A stretch of 64,000 nucleotides of DNA from Costus lasius. Its lineage: Eukaryota > Streptophyta > Magnoliopsida > Zingiberales > Costaceae. A program made the position numbers and the translations under genes. The notes below the pieces were generated by a model. That model had not been told where the DNA came from. It saw only the letters and a list, made by a program, of their open reading frames with translations, and ran no database searches. Shown one piece after another: positions 22,440 through 36,800 of this stretch; positions within the stretch are counted from its first letter, which is position 1; each line of letters begins with the position of its first letter. The stretch covers positions 5,766,001 through 5,830,000 of the forward strand of contig JANVAS020000239.1 in assembly GCA_027563935.2 (NCBI GenBank), written 5' to 3'.

Positions 22440-25400
22440 TGTAAGATCCAAGGATCTTAAGTCCTGGTAAGCATTATTTGGATTTAAATAAAATCATTAG
22501 ATGTGATATTTTATTATGATAAAATTATTGGATGCTAATCAACTGGCTTGTTGATTGTTTAATTGTAATTATTTGATTTGAGTTTATTTGGTTGTTAATT
22601 TATTGTAAATTAATTAGAGATTATTTATTTGATTATTGGTTGTTCATAATAAATTAATTAGGATTTATGGGTTGTAAATTGTAAGTTAATTAATTACAGT
22701 TTGTTGGTTAATTAATTAGACCTTATTGGTTAATTAATTAGACCTTATTGGTTAATTAAATCCTTGTTGGATATTAATTAAATCCTTACTGGATTTGCGC
22801 TTAAGTGAATTAATTAATTGGATGTTAATTTAAATTCATATTGGATTTCACTTAAACCATGAGTTATTTGGGTTTACACTAATTGGGTTTTTAAAATTTG
22901 AATTAATGGGTTAATGGGTTAAACCCCTTTTTGAATTAATTGGTTAGAGGGTTAAAACCTTAAAAACCGAAATTTAAGTAGGTAATTTCGGTTAGGGTAG
23001 AGTTTTGGCGATTTTGGCTTGGAGAAAAACATTGGGCGACGGCTTGAAAGAACTTGGCGACTTCCTTGAAGGCTTGGCGATTTCCTTGAAGGCTTGGACG
23101 ATTTTCCTCTTCCTTCTCTCTTGGAGTCTTTGGTGTTGGAGGTGTTTCCTTCCTTTGGTGGCGATTCTTGGTAGAACTTCAAGCCTTAGACGAATTGTTT
23201 TTGGAGAGTTTTTCACCTTGTGTTCTCGGTTAAGAGGTGAGTGGGTTGTCTAATTGATTTCTATCTATTTGTTTGTGTTAATTGATGAGTTAGATGATAT
23301 ATTCGCTTGTTGGAAATCTTACCATGCTAAAACCGAAATTCAAGACTTCATCATGAATGAAAACCGAATTTTGTAAAGTTGATTATATGATGAAAACCGA
23401 ATTTTGTAAAGTTGATTATATCATGAAAACCGAATTTTTCAAAGGTGATTATATGATGATTATTTAACCGAAAATTTGTATGAAATTTAAGGTATTTTTA
23501 TAGGAATTTTGGTAGCATTAAATCAATGAGTTTTGAGTATGAAACTCTTGTTAATTATAGTTAAACCGAAATCAATTTTGGTAACATTAAGTCAATGATG
23601 TTTGTAGCATGAATGAAAACCGAAACCTTTATAATTGTAGTTAAACCGAAATTTTTATAGTTGTAGTTAACATGTTTACATGTGGTAATTTGTGGTAATT
23701 TGTAAAGTGATTTATAAGAATACATGTTTTACAATTTATGTTGATTTTATGGATGCTTTATAAATGCTGTTAACGCTACCTTGGTTATTTCTTTATGTGT
23801 GTAACATATTATATGTTTATGGTCATGTATTTTGTTTGAGAAAATTTGGGTGATAACATAGCAAAATTTGATTAAACTAATCAGCATGAAATTTAAGGAC
23901 TACACTATATTCGGTGATATTCGAATATAAAATATTATGTGTTATGTTATATGATTTTGAACAATATGTGTGATCATGTGAATTTTGAACAATATGTGTG
24001 ATCTTGTGAATTTTGAACAATATGTGTGATTATGTGAATTTGGAAAATTACGGGTTATGTGAATTTGGAAAATTATGTGATTATGTGATGGTTAGGACTA
24101 AGGCTAGGTGTAACTATGAACTCAAGGGGATAGTCCTTATGTGATATGTTAAGGGTTTGAATTTCAGCCCTGTATTGTGATATGTGAGGAGTTTGATGTT
24201 CAGCCTGCCTATTATGATTATTGTGATGGGGGTTGATGTTCAGCCTGCCCGATATGAGTTTTGTGATGACTATCCTAGAGTCTAGTTGACACTTAGGAGT
24301 CCACCTTTGTGAAATATGAAATAAGATATGTCTGTTGTCCAGTAGGAACCTTTTGGGAGAACGGGTTTTGACGCAAAGTGCCATGTCTTGGTCGGACAGG
24401 GGCCACCTCTTGATGTCATTACTCTTTTATGTGTTGGGGTGATATAAGACGCAAAGTGCCATGTCTTGATCAGACAGGGGCCACCTCTTGATGTCATCAC
24501 TCGGTTTATGATGTTGGGTGTGTGGAGCAAAGTGCCACGCCGTGACTCGGCGGGGGCCACCTCTTGAATCTACACACAATCCATCGATATGTTATGGGGT
24601 GATAGAGCAAAGTGCCACGTCGTGACCTGGCGGGGGCCACCTCTTGATTCTACTCACTATCCATGTTTATGTGTTGCACGAGATTTTGCAGCTCCCAGTG
24701 CTTTGGCCAAGCCGGGTTAGACCATATTGGTCACTACTGATTATGCTGGACAACTAGGTTAATTAAGTATGGTGTGTTTAGTTGGTTTAGAATATATGTG
24801 TTTAATTGGTTTAGAGTAAAACTCTAGAACCTGAGTTTGTGAACATGAGTTTGTTATATGCTAGTGTGTACATCTGACTGCCTATATGACTTCTGTTTCT
24901 TTATTTTGTTATATGTTGACATAATGTTCCTGTTAAAGATTTTTAAAATAATCTGCCTATATTTTTGAATGTATGTTCTGGATGGTCGATTTAGACTATC
25001 CACTCACTGGGCTGTGTAGCTCACCCCTCACTATTTTCAGGCATAGAGCAGGGGCGCATTTCTTGAGTGCATTGGCGTGGATCATTATGCTGTTTGCTGT
25101 TTTAAGAATTTTTGTGCTTAATTCTTGGGGCCGGTTGTGGCCTTAACGTGAATTATATGAGCTATGTGAATCATGAGACTATGTGAACTATGTGAATTGT
25201 GTTGCCGGTTATGGCAGTCTTATGAGTTTGATTTTTGTGTCACCGCGGGCTTCAGCCTGGTTTCGGTGTTTGATATGAGTTTATAAAATCGACTTTGTGG
25301 CTTTACTTTGAATTTCGAATCGAATTGTATTTATGCCATCGGATTTGATATAACTGTTGCCTTGCATATGTCTAGTGCAAGGATTGCGTGGTGGCAGGTA

Positions 25401-25580
25401 CCTTTATGTGATTTATGAGATTTGTGTTTTGTAAATTTGTATGTATGGATTTATGGAAATTATCAGATCGTGTTTTCTTGAACTCGTTTTTACCTAGCAT
25501 ATGATCGATCTTATATGAAACATCCTGTTTCTTTTATGAAATGTGCCATTTGTTTGGGGTTAAGAATGTGGGATGTTGCA
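22440..25580 (+). repeat. Gyp2 3' LTR
   Basis: It has the same length as the 5' LTR (3141 bp) and about eleven base differences, four of them clustered near 24032-24052, which looks like a small conversion patch between the short AATATGTGTGAT repeats. It ends TGTTGCA before ACATA. Confidence 0.95.
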
Positions 25581-25585
25581 ACATA

Positions 25586-28500
25586 CTCGGCTTCTGTTGT
25601 GGAATCAGCAACAATAGACTGTTTGAAACTTTTCCACACCACTGCTCCTCCATTCAAGCTAAAAACATAGCCTGATTGCGATCGAAAATCATCCTGGTCC
25701 GATTGGAACGAAGCGTCAGTATATCGTTCTATACTGAGTTGTTCCTGACCACCATATATCAAGAACATATCTTTGGTCCTCTGCAGATATTTTAAAATGT
25801 TCTTGACCGCAATCCAGTGCGCCTGACCTGGATTACTTTGGAATCGACTGGTCACGCTTAACCCGTAAGCGACGTCTGGGCGAGTACACAACATCGCATA
25901 CATAATGGACCCAATAGCTGAAGCATAAGGCGTATTGTCCATTTCATCTTTCTCAGTCTGTGTTTGTGGACACTGACTCTTTGAAAGATTCAGACCATGT
26001 CTGACTGGAAGATATCCTCTTTTAGAATTCTCTAAATGAAATCTCTCCAGGACCTTATCGATGTAAGTACTCTGGCACAGCGCGAGAAGCCTCTTAGATC
26101 TATCCCTGTAGATCTTCACACCTAATACATAGGCTGCTTCTCCTAGATCTTTCATCTGGAAACATTTTCTTAACCATGCTTTAACAGCATGCAGTTCAGG
26201 AATATCGTTTCTAATGATTAAGATATCATCGACGTAGAGGACTAGGAAAGTAATCACGCTCCCACTAAACCTCTTGTATACACACGGGTCATCTTCGTTC
26301 TTGATGAAACCAAATTCACATATTGATTCATCAAAACGAATATTCCAGCTTCTAGATGCTTATTTAAGTCCATAAATGGACTTCTTTAACTTGCATATTT
26401 TATGACGATCTGATGGATTAGTGAAACCTTCAGGTTGTGTCATATACACATCCTCATCCAGTTTTCCATTAAGGAAAGCAGTCTTCACATCCATTTGCCA
26501 GATCTCATAATCGTAATATGCTGCTATCGCGAGAATAATCCGAATAGACTTGAACATGGCTACAGGAGAGAAAGTTTCATCATAATCTATCCCGTAGATT
26601 TGTTTGAAACCTTTCGCAACTAGCCTGCCTTTATAGGTAACCACGTTACCATCCATGTCAATCTTCTTCTTGAAGATCCATTTACAGCCTATAGGGATTA
26701 TTCTCGGTGGCGGATCAACCAAATCCCAAACTTGGTTATCTGACATGGAGTCCATCTCGGCTCGCATAGCTTCAAGCCATCTCGCTGACTCCGGTCCACT
26801 GACCGCATCCGCTTAAGTAAGGGGTTCATCATTATCAATGATGTAGACTCCGTCATAGCGCTCAGGCTGTCGACGGATCCTTCCCGATCTTCGCGGTTCC
26901 CGTGATATCTGAGCCTCAGGTTGTTTACTAACCTGTTCTACCGGCTCAGACACATCCAACTGTGCTTGACTACTTTGTCCTTCCTCTGGATTCTCATCCA
27001 GCTTTATTTCTCTCCCACTGGCCTCTTGCAGAAGAAACTCCTTCTCAAGAAAAATGGCCGTCCGAGCAACAAATACCTTGTTCTCCTTGGGATCGTAGAA
27101 ATAATAACCCTTAGTTTCCTTAGGGTAACCGACAAAGATACATTTCTCAGATCTGCTCTCCAGTTTCCCAGAGGCGAGCTTTTTGACATAAGCCTCGCAA
27201 CTCCAGATCTTAATAAATGTCAAGCTCGGCTGTTTCCCATACCATAATTCGTATGGAGTCTTTGAAACTGCCTTGGATGGCACTCGGTTTAGTACCTTTG
27301 CAGCTGTTTCCAGTGCAAATCCCCAAAAGGAGTAAGGTAGAGTAGCCTGACTCATCATAGAATGAACCATATCTAGTAAGGTTCTGTTCCTCCTCTCGGA
27401 CACACCATTCCATTGCGGTGTTCCTGGTGGAGTGAGCTGTGAGATAATCCCACACTCCTTCAGATAGTCAGTAAATTCTCGACTTAGGTATTCTCCACCT
27501 CGATCTGAGCGAAGTGCCTTGATATTTCGGCCTAACTGATTCTGTACTTCATTTTTGAACTCTTTGAACTTGTCAAAAGATTCACTCTTATGTCTCATTA
27601 GATAGACATACCCATATCTACTGAAATCATTAGTAAAGATAATGAAGTATGAATAGCCACCTCTGGCATGTTTACTAAATGGCCCACACACATCACTGTG
27701 TATAAGGTCAAGTAAACCTGAAGCCCTTTGACCTTTGTTAGGAAAAGGAGCCTTGGTCATTTTGCCCAATAAACAAGCTTTGCATGTATCAATCTCCTCA
27801 TAGGAGAATGATCCCAGCAGTCCATGATCATGCAACCGCTTAATGCGCTTCTTGTTAATATGGCCTAAACGACTATGCCATAACAAGGTGCTGTCATCAG
27901 CATACTTGGCTTTCTTATTATCAATATTTTGTATAGAACATTCCATGTCCAACATGAATAATCCATTGTTAATTGATCCAGTAGCATAAACAATATTATC
28001 ATAAGAAAGAACACACTTTGAAATATTGCATTCAAAGGAAAATCCTTTCCTGACAAGAGCAGGAATAGAGATAATATTTTTCGTAATACTCGGAACAAAA
28101 TAACAATTGTCCAGTTCTAATACAAGTCCAGATGGTAATGAGATGTAATAAACCCCTACAGCAACAGCAGCAACCCGTGCCCCGTTTCCAACTCGTCGGT
28201 CCACCTCATGCTGTCCCACCTGTCTTCTTCTCTTGAGTTCCTGTACATTTGAACAAATGTGAACTCCACATGCAGTGTCCAACACCCATGAAATAGAAGA
28301 AGAAAACATGACCTCAGTCACAAAAATACCTGAGCCAGAAGCGAAACTTCCCTTCTTGTCTCCTTGGAGCGCTTTACAGTCCTTTTTCTAGTGACCCAGC
28401 TGGCCACAGTGGAAACATCTATATTCCTTTGACCGCTTAACCTTCTGTTTCAGAGCCTTGTTGTAGTTCTTGACAGGGGCTTTGCCCTTCTTCCCCTTCT

Positions 28501-29134
28501 TCTTGTTCCTTGAAGGGAACATCAAGACAGAGGTTGAAGGCTTGCCCTTTAGAGTTTCCTCTGTAGTCAAGAGCATATTCAGCAACTCTGCCGGAGTACA
28601 GTCGATCTTGTTCATATTAAAATTAATAATGAACGGATCGAAAGAGGCCGGGAGAGACTGCAGAATAATGTCTACAGCAAGCTCCTGATTGATGGTATGC
28701 CCTAGTTTCTCTAGAGCCTCTTTGTGCCCAATCATCTTGAGCACGTGAGCTCCCACTGGACTCCCTTCAGCCAGTTTGCTCTGAAAGAAAAGCTTGGTCA
28801 AATTATAGCGCTCAGTCCTTGCCTGTGCAGCATATAGCATCTTGAGGTTTGCTATCATTTCTATAGCAGACATATCCTCATGCTGACGCTGCAGCTGTGG
28901 CGTCATAGACGCTAGCATCAGGCAAGCGACATCAATGCTATCATTGACATGCTTTTCATAGGCATCCCGAACCGCCCTTGCGGCGTTCGGAGCGGGTTGA
29001 GGCGGTATAGCCGTCTCGAGGACATACAGTTTCCTCTCAGCCTTAAGAACAATCTTAAGGTGTCCGAACCAGTCTGAGAAGTTTGGCCCAGCAAACTTCT
29101 CCCTTTCCAGTAGGGATCGCACATTGAAGCTCAT
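25586..29134 (-). pseudogene. gag-pol: Cop2 Gag-Pol, main part, three stops
   Basis: The minus strand from ATG at 29134 encodes Gag, CCHC knuckle, protease (LDTACG), integrase, RT (YVDD) and the first half of RNase H, all in one frame. Stops are TAG at 28388-28390 (TGG lost right after the knuckle residues CGQLGH), TAA at 26813-26815 (TAT to TAA in EPLTYADA) and TAA at 26360-26362 (CAA lost in YGLKQAS). Reading ends at Gyp2 in RNase H; the C-terminal piece is at 14217-14549. There is no frameshift, so decay is by point change only. Confidence 0.9.
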
Positions 29135-30972
29135 GGTGTTCGTTGCTGCAGGAATCTACAACAATGCAAGAACAGCAAGGTCAGTATCAATGTTTAGAAT
29201 CAATCCAGGACTTAAGAAAGATTCTTTTCTCACTATTTTATCTGGCTGAAAAATCCAGCAAAACAGCCCGAAAGAGCAACATTCTTTTAGTGAGATGGGA
29301 TCCAGATTTCATACTTGGTCTCCGCGTCCCGCTCAGGCGAGATAAGATGCACAGAGAGTACAAGCACTAATTTCTGGTAGGCAGTCCCTGCCAATCGCCA
29401 ACCCGTGCGATTCCCCTTCATCTGGGCAATCCAGCCGACTGTGCCAACTGAGTTGGTACAACACAGTCTCTGATCCCACAGATGGCTGCCTCCATATAGC
29501 TAACATATGCCCCATATGTAGCCTACATGGTCAAGCTGACCAGACCTACTCCCTGGACCACCACGTGCTATGCTGAGCAACGAGAAGCGATAAATCCCTT
29601 CCCTGTAACACGCAGGTGTAATCACACACCGTCTGAAGATAGATGGGCGTGCCCACTGAGTGGGTACAACACGGCCCCAACGATAGTCAGAACAGTGAGG
29701 TTTCGCGTCAGAAGGCTTACGTGCTTGATATTATAGCGTTGGATTTTAACGGTCCTTTTATCTTCTTAACTATCATGCAAAACCTATGGTGATAGCAGAA
29801 GATAAATCATGCAATTCTAATTATAAAAACAATAAATAGAAAGCATGCTGATCTTATGTGGTAAAAGCCCATTAAGCCTAAGTAAGACCTTAATTTTAAC
29901 TTAAGTCATCACTTGAGCTCTTCATGGGTCTTTTGCATCTCATCTGGCCCAACCCAGGGCCCAAGCGCCCTCTGCAGCTCAGGTGCGCCCACCAGGTAAA
30001 TGCACCTGTCCTAGGGTCGAACCCTAGACCTCCCACCTGGTCAAGCCCTGCTGTATGGGCCTCTGCCAAGTGTGCTCTGTGCTCATGTCTGATTAAACTT
30101 ACAATTTAATCTATCTAGACATGATTGACTCGCAGGTCAATTACACTTTATAAATTAAATGACATGTGATGCGCAGATCACAAAAATAATAATTTATAAT
30201 TAATCCAGGCTCGCAGGCCCCAGCACAGCACACATTAAAAGGGCAACCCACATAAGATTAAATAAACAAGCAGATGGCATCCAATCAACATGTGATCCAA
30301 ACCAGAAAATAAAATTGGTTTTGAAAACCCATTGGCATCAATTTTTTATTTTTTTTTCCTTATGTGCCCTACTACCTTACAACGGTCCATTAATAGGGAT
30401 CCACTCATCCGACCTAGTCAGATCCACTGCCCTTGCATGCACCAAGTCCTAACTGACTTGAGTCGACCTAATGGTCAACCATGCATGCGCAAAGGGCTGA
30501 ACAACCTTCATGAGTTCTGGCAAGCGGGTGTGACCCCGGGCCTAACTCAAGAGTGTTCATTGGTTGTCTCAACCAGACCTCGCTACACGCCTGTCTGCAG
30601 TCGACCTATAGCCACCTCGTGCTTGCGCACAGGTGCCATCTGGTCGACCCATCTAGGCTGTCAGATGGTCTGATCAGACTGGTTGGATCTTACCTAGAGG
30701 ATGACTTCAACCCTACTAACCCGTCTAAGGGTTTATAGCAGGCGTCACTTAGATCTAGTGAGGCACGCAAGTGATTAAGTATTTTAAGAAAAACTACAAC
30801 AATCAACATGCGCAATCATACATCATACATGCGCAAAGGAGTAAAAACATACATCATGTATTTTCACTACTTAACATGTAGATGCGCAAGATGCTTCCTA
30901 CTAGATCTACTTATCAAACACAAACAAGGATCACAAAACATCAAGCAATCATATGATTCTACAAGAACCAAT
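29135..30972 (-). other. Cop2 structured leader
   Basis: This is the same leader as in Cop1, on the minus strand. Bulged hairpins are at 29437-29468 and 29648-29673. The long TTATCTTCT hairpin is near 29757-29808 and the tRNA-like block near 29998-30060. CTGCGN hairpins are at 30124-30141, 30165-30182 and 30207-30220. The acceptor-like TTGTAG has its last base at 29156, and the donor-like GTAAGA starts at 31144 in the 5' LTR. Small ORFs here are not consistent between copies. Confidence 0.7.
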
Positions 30973-30984
30973 GCTCTGATACCA
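30973..30984 (-). other. Cop2 primer-binding site
   Basis: GCTCTGATACCA on the plus strand is the reverse of TGGTATCAGAGC, two bases from the LTR. Confidence 0.93.
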
Positions 30985-30986
30985 AT

Positions 30987-32094
30987 TGAAAGTACCCCTT
31001 TCGAGAGGGGGGCGAAACCCTAATAAGGAGGCGCATGTAAACTTTGATAGCGGAAGCAAGGATTTTAGGGTTTCATAAGATCGCATATAGTTCATATGAT
31101 CAACTTGCATATAAAAACTTGCAAAGATCGACAAGTGATCTTACCAACGCCATTAGATTGGGTGGCGGCTTGGAGATGAGAGAACGAAATGGTTCTCCTC
31201 CAAAGATGACGCACACAAGACGATAGATCGGCTACTTCTTGTTGCTCCTTGTGCTAGCAAGGATCTCCAAGTGTCCTTGTCGAATGGAAGGGGAGTTGAG
31301 ATGATCTCTCGCTTGAGCAAACTCTCTCCAAGGCGTGAACAACCATTTCCACACGAGAGCAAGCGACGAGAATAGGAGAGGGGCGACAAGAGATGCGTTC
31401 CACTCAAAACGTGGAGGCGTGGCTACTAAAAATATCTAGCCTTATTCTCTTATGCGATCATGCGTTCATGTATGCATGAACCAATCGCATTTTGCTCTCT
31501 CCCTTGAACCATGCGCTCACTCAATGAGCTGGTTCAATGTCGGTTTGGTTCAAAGACCAATTAACCCAAGCCATATGGTCTAGATCACAATAAACCCTAA
31601 GGTTCAAGATCTAACCGTTCATCTCTTGATGCTCCTGATCTCACCGATCTAGCATCCAATCTCTCAATCGAAGCTTACCGATCTCAAGCCCTAATCAATC
31701 AAACATGATCAGACCAGATCTCACTTACAATCAGAGTTTAAATCCCTTTAAACTGAACCCAAACAATTCAGTCCACACGATCTGACTTAAGTAAGCCATA
31801 TCATCAAATTGTGCGACCCTAAGGGTTTCCTTTAAATGTCAGTAACGATAACTTACGTTATCACGATCAGTGAGGGGTATCTAGCAACACATCACTATCT
31901 CCCGATATAAAGGAAAGAGTCTTCCAAGACTACACCCAAACCACAGCACAAGTGTGAATCCACTTCACTAGGCATACATGTTTCCTTTGCCACTGGATGT
32001 TCTTATTGGACAAGCGTGTCAAGCCTGTAGCTCCAATATGATGAGCATGATTAGATCAGATGAACATAGTCACCTGGGTATGGCCATACACTTT
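30987..32094 (-). repeat. Cop2 5' LTR, first piece
   Basis: It matches 12504-13610 of the 3' LTR with about ten differences and is cut by Cop3 after ACTTT (32090-32094). The CTATTTTTAG motif is mutated here (CTAAAAATAT on the plus strand). Confidence 0.92.
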
Positions 32095-33784
32095 TGAAGG
32101 GAACCCCTAACTAAGGGGTAGAAACCCTAATGGTAGCGCAACAAAATTTCGCATGGGATATTAGGGTTTCAAAGGATCTATATATGTCATATAACTAGCT
32201 TTCGAACATTTGAATATATGAAGATAAATTCATACCATTGCCATCGGTTTGATGAAGCTTTGGAAGGAAAGACGCAAGCGAGTCTTCTCCTAAGTTTCAC
32301 ACACAAGATGAACAATGCGCCTACTCCCTTGATGTTCCTTGTGCTAGCAAGGCTTCAAGGTTGTCTTGTCGAAATGGAAAGGAAAGAGAGATCGCCTTGC
32401 TTAGTCGAATGGTCCCTCTTGTCGTCCACCTTCTCTACACGAGAATGCCTTTCGAATGAAAAAACCCCAGAGCGACAAAGGCGTGAAGAGGCAAGTAAGA
32501 GGCGATGTGAGATCATGGCCACGTTTGAGGACATGCTATCTAAAAATAGCAAAGTCCAAACGTTCATGCGACCATGCATAAACCCACTCGCAAATGCCTT
32601 ATTAATTGAACCATGCGCTCAAACCAATGAGCCAGTTCAAATCAATTTGGTTTAATAACCAAATAAACCAAGCAATCAGTCCAGACCATAATAAAACCCT
32701 AAGGCTCTTGATCTGACCGTCGATCTCTCGATGCTTCTGATCTGACCGATCTAGCATGTATTCTCTCGATCGAAGCTTACCGATCTCAAGCCCTAATCAA
32801 TCAAACATGATCAGACCAGATCTCACTCACAATCAGAGATTAAATCCCTTTAAACTGAACCCGAACAATTCAGTCCACACGATCTGACTTAAGTAAGCCA
32901 TATCATCAAATTGTGCGACCCTGAGGGTTTCCTTTAAATATCGGTAACGATAACTCACATTATCACGATCAGTGAGGGGTATCTAGCAACACATCACTGT
33001 CTCCCGATATAAAGGAATGAGTCTTCCAAGACTACACCCAAACCATAGCACAAGTGTGAATCAATTCACAAAGCATACATATTTCCTTTGCCACTGGATG
33101 TTCTTATTGGACAAGCGTGTCAAGCTTGTAGCTCCAATATGATGAGCATGATTAGATCAGATGAACACAGTCACCCGGGTATGGCCATACACTTTCTCAA
33201 TCATCTCATCCAAGGGGGCCCCTTTAGAACATCACACTCCTTAAACAAGGAGACGGCAATCCTATGTCTATCACTAGTGCCCTAACCTGACTCAAGCTCA
33301 CCATCCAAGATAGCCTATAATCATTATGTTTCAAATAATATTGAACTACCTCAAAACAATGACAATCATCATTTAGAAAACACAAGTGATCTCAAGTCAA
33401 AGGAAATGTGCCACTTGTCATATTCAAGGATTATTCACATTGTGACAAACAATTGAATAACCTAGTAGGGTCTGTCCAGTACATCCAATGTACCCATGAG
33501 TCTACATCTTATTCCATGCTCGAAGCATCCTATAAGATTAGAACACATATTAGTCTCAATCATATCAAGGCTCTCTCATGTTCACCAAGATACATCGACT
33601 AAGGACATAACAGCATGTCAGCCCAGCTGAACAGCTTTGAGACATTATTCAGAAGAACATATATTGCAGCAGACAATGTAACTAACTGAATAACAACCAT
33701 GCCTATATAAACATAACAGTTTATTACATGATACAGATATATTCCCATGGCCTCAAACATTAGCCTTAAGGGCATACCCCAACA
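32095..33784 (-). repeat. Cop3 3' LTR
   Basis: This 1690-bp LTR lies next to the polypurine tract (reverse, 33785-33795). The U3 inverted-repeat block is at 33479-33538 and CTATTTTTAG at 32540-32549 (reverse). Confidence 0.94.
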
Positions 33785-33804
33785 ATCTCCCACTTGCACT
33801 TAAT

Positions 33805-36800
33805 CTAATGGTTGAGAAATCTCAAACCCATATTATTACAGTGCTTCTCATGTTTCTGCTGCGCCAGAGGCTTAGTAAGCGGGTCTGCCAGATTGTCATC
33901 TGTATGTACCTTGCAAACTTTGATCTCGCCACGATCTATGATCTCCCTGATCAAATGAAACCGTCTCTGTATGTGCTTGGACTTCTGGTGCGACCGTGGT
34001 TCCTTTGCCTGTGCGATTGCTCCAGTGTTATCACAGAAGATAACCAAAGGATCTGCACTCGAAGGAACAACACCAAGTTCTCTCACGAACTTACGAATCC
34101 ATACTGCCTCCTTGGATGCTTCCGAGGCTGCAACATACTCGGCTTCTGTTGTGGAATCAGCAACAGTTGACTGTTTGAAACTCTTCCACACCACTGCTCC
34201 TCCATTCAAGCTAAAAACATAGCCTGATTGCGATCGGAAATCATCCTGGTCTGACTGGAACGAAGCGTCAGTATATCCCTCTATACTGAGTTCTTCCTGA
34301 CCACCATATATCAAGAACATATCTTTGGTCCTCCGAAGATATTTTAAAATGTTCTTGACTGCAATCCAGTGCGCCAAACCTGGATTACTTTGGAAACGAC
34401 TGGTCACGCTTAACGCGTAAGCAACGTCTGGGCGAGTACACAACATCGCATACATAATGGACCCAATAGCCGAAGCATAAGGCGTATTGTCCATTTCATC
34501 TTTCTCAGTCTGTGTTTGTGGACACTGACTCTTCGAAAGATTCAGACCATGTCTGACTGGAAGATATCCTCGTTTAGAATCCTCTAAATGAAATCTCTCC
34601 AGGACCTTTTCGATGTAAGTACTCTGGCACAGCCCGAGAAGCCTCTTAGATCTATCCCTGTAGATCTTCACACCTAATACATAGGCTGCTTCTCCTAGAT
34701 CTTTCATCTGGAAACATTTCCTCAGCCATGCCTTCACAGCATGCATTTCAGGAATGTCATTTCCAATGATCAAGATGTCATCGACGTAGAGGACTAGGAA
34801 AGTAATCACGCTCCCACTAAACCTCTTATAAACACACGGGTCATCCTCGTTCTTGATGAAACCAAATTCAGTGACTGATTCATCAAAACGAATATTCCAG
34901 CTTCTTGATGCTTGCTTAAGTCCATAAATGGACTTCTTTAACTTGCATATCTTATGACGATCTGCTGGATTAGTGAAACCTTCTGGTTGTGTCATATACA
35001 CATCCTCATCCAGATTTCCATTAAGGAAAGCTGTTTTCACATCCTTCTGCCAAATCTCATAATCATAATATGCAGCTATCGCAAAAAGAATCCGAATAGA
35101 CTTAAACATAGCTACAGGTGAGAAAGTTTCATCATAATCTATCCCGTAGATTTGTTTGAAACCTTTCGCAACTAGCCTGCCTTTATAGGTAACCACGTTA
35201 CCATCCATGTCAATCTTCTTCTTGAAGATCCATTTACAGCCTATAGGGATAACTCCCGGAGGCGGATCAACCAAATCCCAAACTTGGTTATCTGACATGG
35301 AGTCCATCTCGGCGCGCATAGCTTCAAGCCATCTCGCTGACTCCGGTCCACTGACCGCATCCGCATAAGTGAGGGGTTCATCATCATGAATGATGTAGAC
35401 TCCGTCATAGCGCTCAGGCTGTCGACGAATCCTTCCCGATCTTCGCGGTTCCCGTGATATTTGAGCCTCAGGTTGTTCAATAACCTGATCTACCGGCTCA
35501 GGCTCATCCAACTGTGCTTGACTACTTTGTCCTTCCTCTGGATTCTCATCCAGCTTTATTTCTCTCCCACTGACCTCTTGCAGAAGAAACTCCTTCTCAA
35601 GAAATATGGCCGTCCGAGCAACAAAAACCTTGTTCTCCTTGGGATCGTAGAAATAATAACCCTTAGTTTCCTTAGGGTAACCGACAAAGATACATTTGTC
35701 AGATCTGCTCTCTAGTTTCCCAGAGGCGAGCTTTTTGACATAAGCCTCGCAGCCCCAGATCCTGATAAATGTTAAGCTCGGCTGTTTCCCATACCATAAC
35801 TCATATGGCTTCTTTGAAACGGCCTTGGATGGCACTCGGTTTAGTACCTTTGCAGCTGTTTCCAGCGCAAAACCCCAAAAGGAGTTGGGTAATGAAGCCT
35901 GACTCATCATAGAACGAACCATATCAAGTAACGTTCTATTTCTCCTCTCGGACACACCATTCCATTGCGGTGTTCCTGGCGGAGTGAGCTGTGAGATAAT
36001 CCCACACTCCTTCAGATAGTCAGTAAACTCATGACTTAGGTATTCACCACCTCGATCTGAACGAAGTGTCTTGATATTTCGGCCCAGCTGATTCTGTACT
36101 TCATTCTTGAACTCTTTGAACTTGTCAAAAGATTCACTCTTATGTCTCATTAAAAAGACATACCCATATCTACTGAAATCATCAGTAAAGGTAATGAAGT
36201 ACTGATAGCCACCTCTGGCATGTTTACTAAATGGCCCACATACATCACTGTGTATAAGGTCAAGTAAACCTGAAGCCCTTTGACCTTTATAAGGAAAAGG
36301 TGACTTCGTCATTTTACCCATTAAACAAGCTTTGCATGTATCAATCTCCATATAGGAGAATGATCCCAGCAGTCCATGATCATGCAACCGCTTAATGCGT
36401 TTCTCGTTAATATGGCCTAAACGACTATGCCATAGCAAGGTGCTGTCATCAGCATACTTGGCTTTCTTATTATCAATATTTTGTATCGAACTTTCCATGT
36501 CCAACACGAATAACCCATTGTTAATTGAACCAGTTGCATAAACAATATTATCAAAAGATAAAATACACTTTGAAATATTGCATTCAAAGGAAAATCCCTT
36601 CCTGACAAGAGCAGGAATGGAGATAATATTTTTAGTAATACTGGGAACAAAATAACAACTGTTCAGTTCCAATACAATTCCAGATGGTAAAGAAATGAAG
36701 TAGTCTCCTACAGCAACAGCAGCAACCCGTGCCCCGTTTCCTACTCGTAGGTCCACCTCATGCTGTCCCACCTGCCTTCTTCTCTTGAGTTCCTATACAT

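Larger units (their letters stand above)
14550..25580 (+). mobile_element. Gyp2: Ty3/gypsy chromovirus, full length
   Basis: This 11,031-bp element is bounded by ACATA duplications (14545-14549 and 25581-25585). It has equal 3141-bp LTRs, an initiator-Met primer site, a single gag-pol frame with a C-terminal chromodomain and a polypurine tract. I count about eleven differences between the LTRs, about 0.35%. At the commonly used grass rate of 1.3e-8 per site per year this is very roughly 0.1-0.2 million years; the rate for this species is unknown. Long LTRs, two zinc knuckles and the chromodomain suggest the Tekay/Del group. Two nonsense codons disable gag-pol. Confidence 0.95.

Noticed and set aside
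32218..32655. 145-codon ORF in the Cop3 LTR (also 48743-49180)
   Set aside because: It lies within R/U5 and across the presumed promoter, antisense to the element; its recurrence only reflects the two LTR copies, and other copia LTRs lack it.
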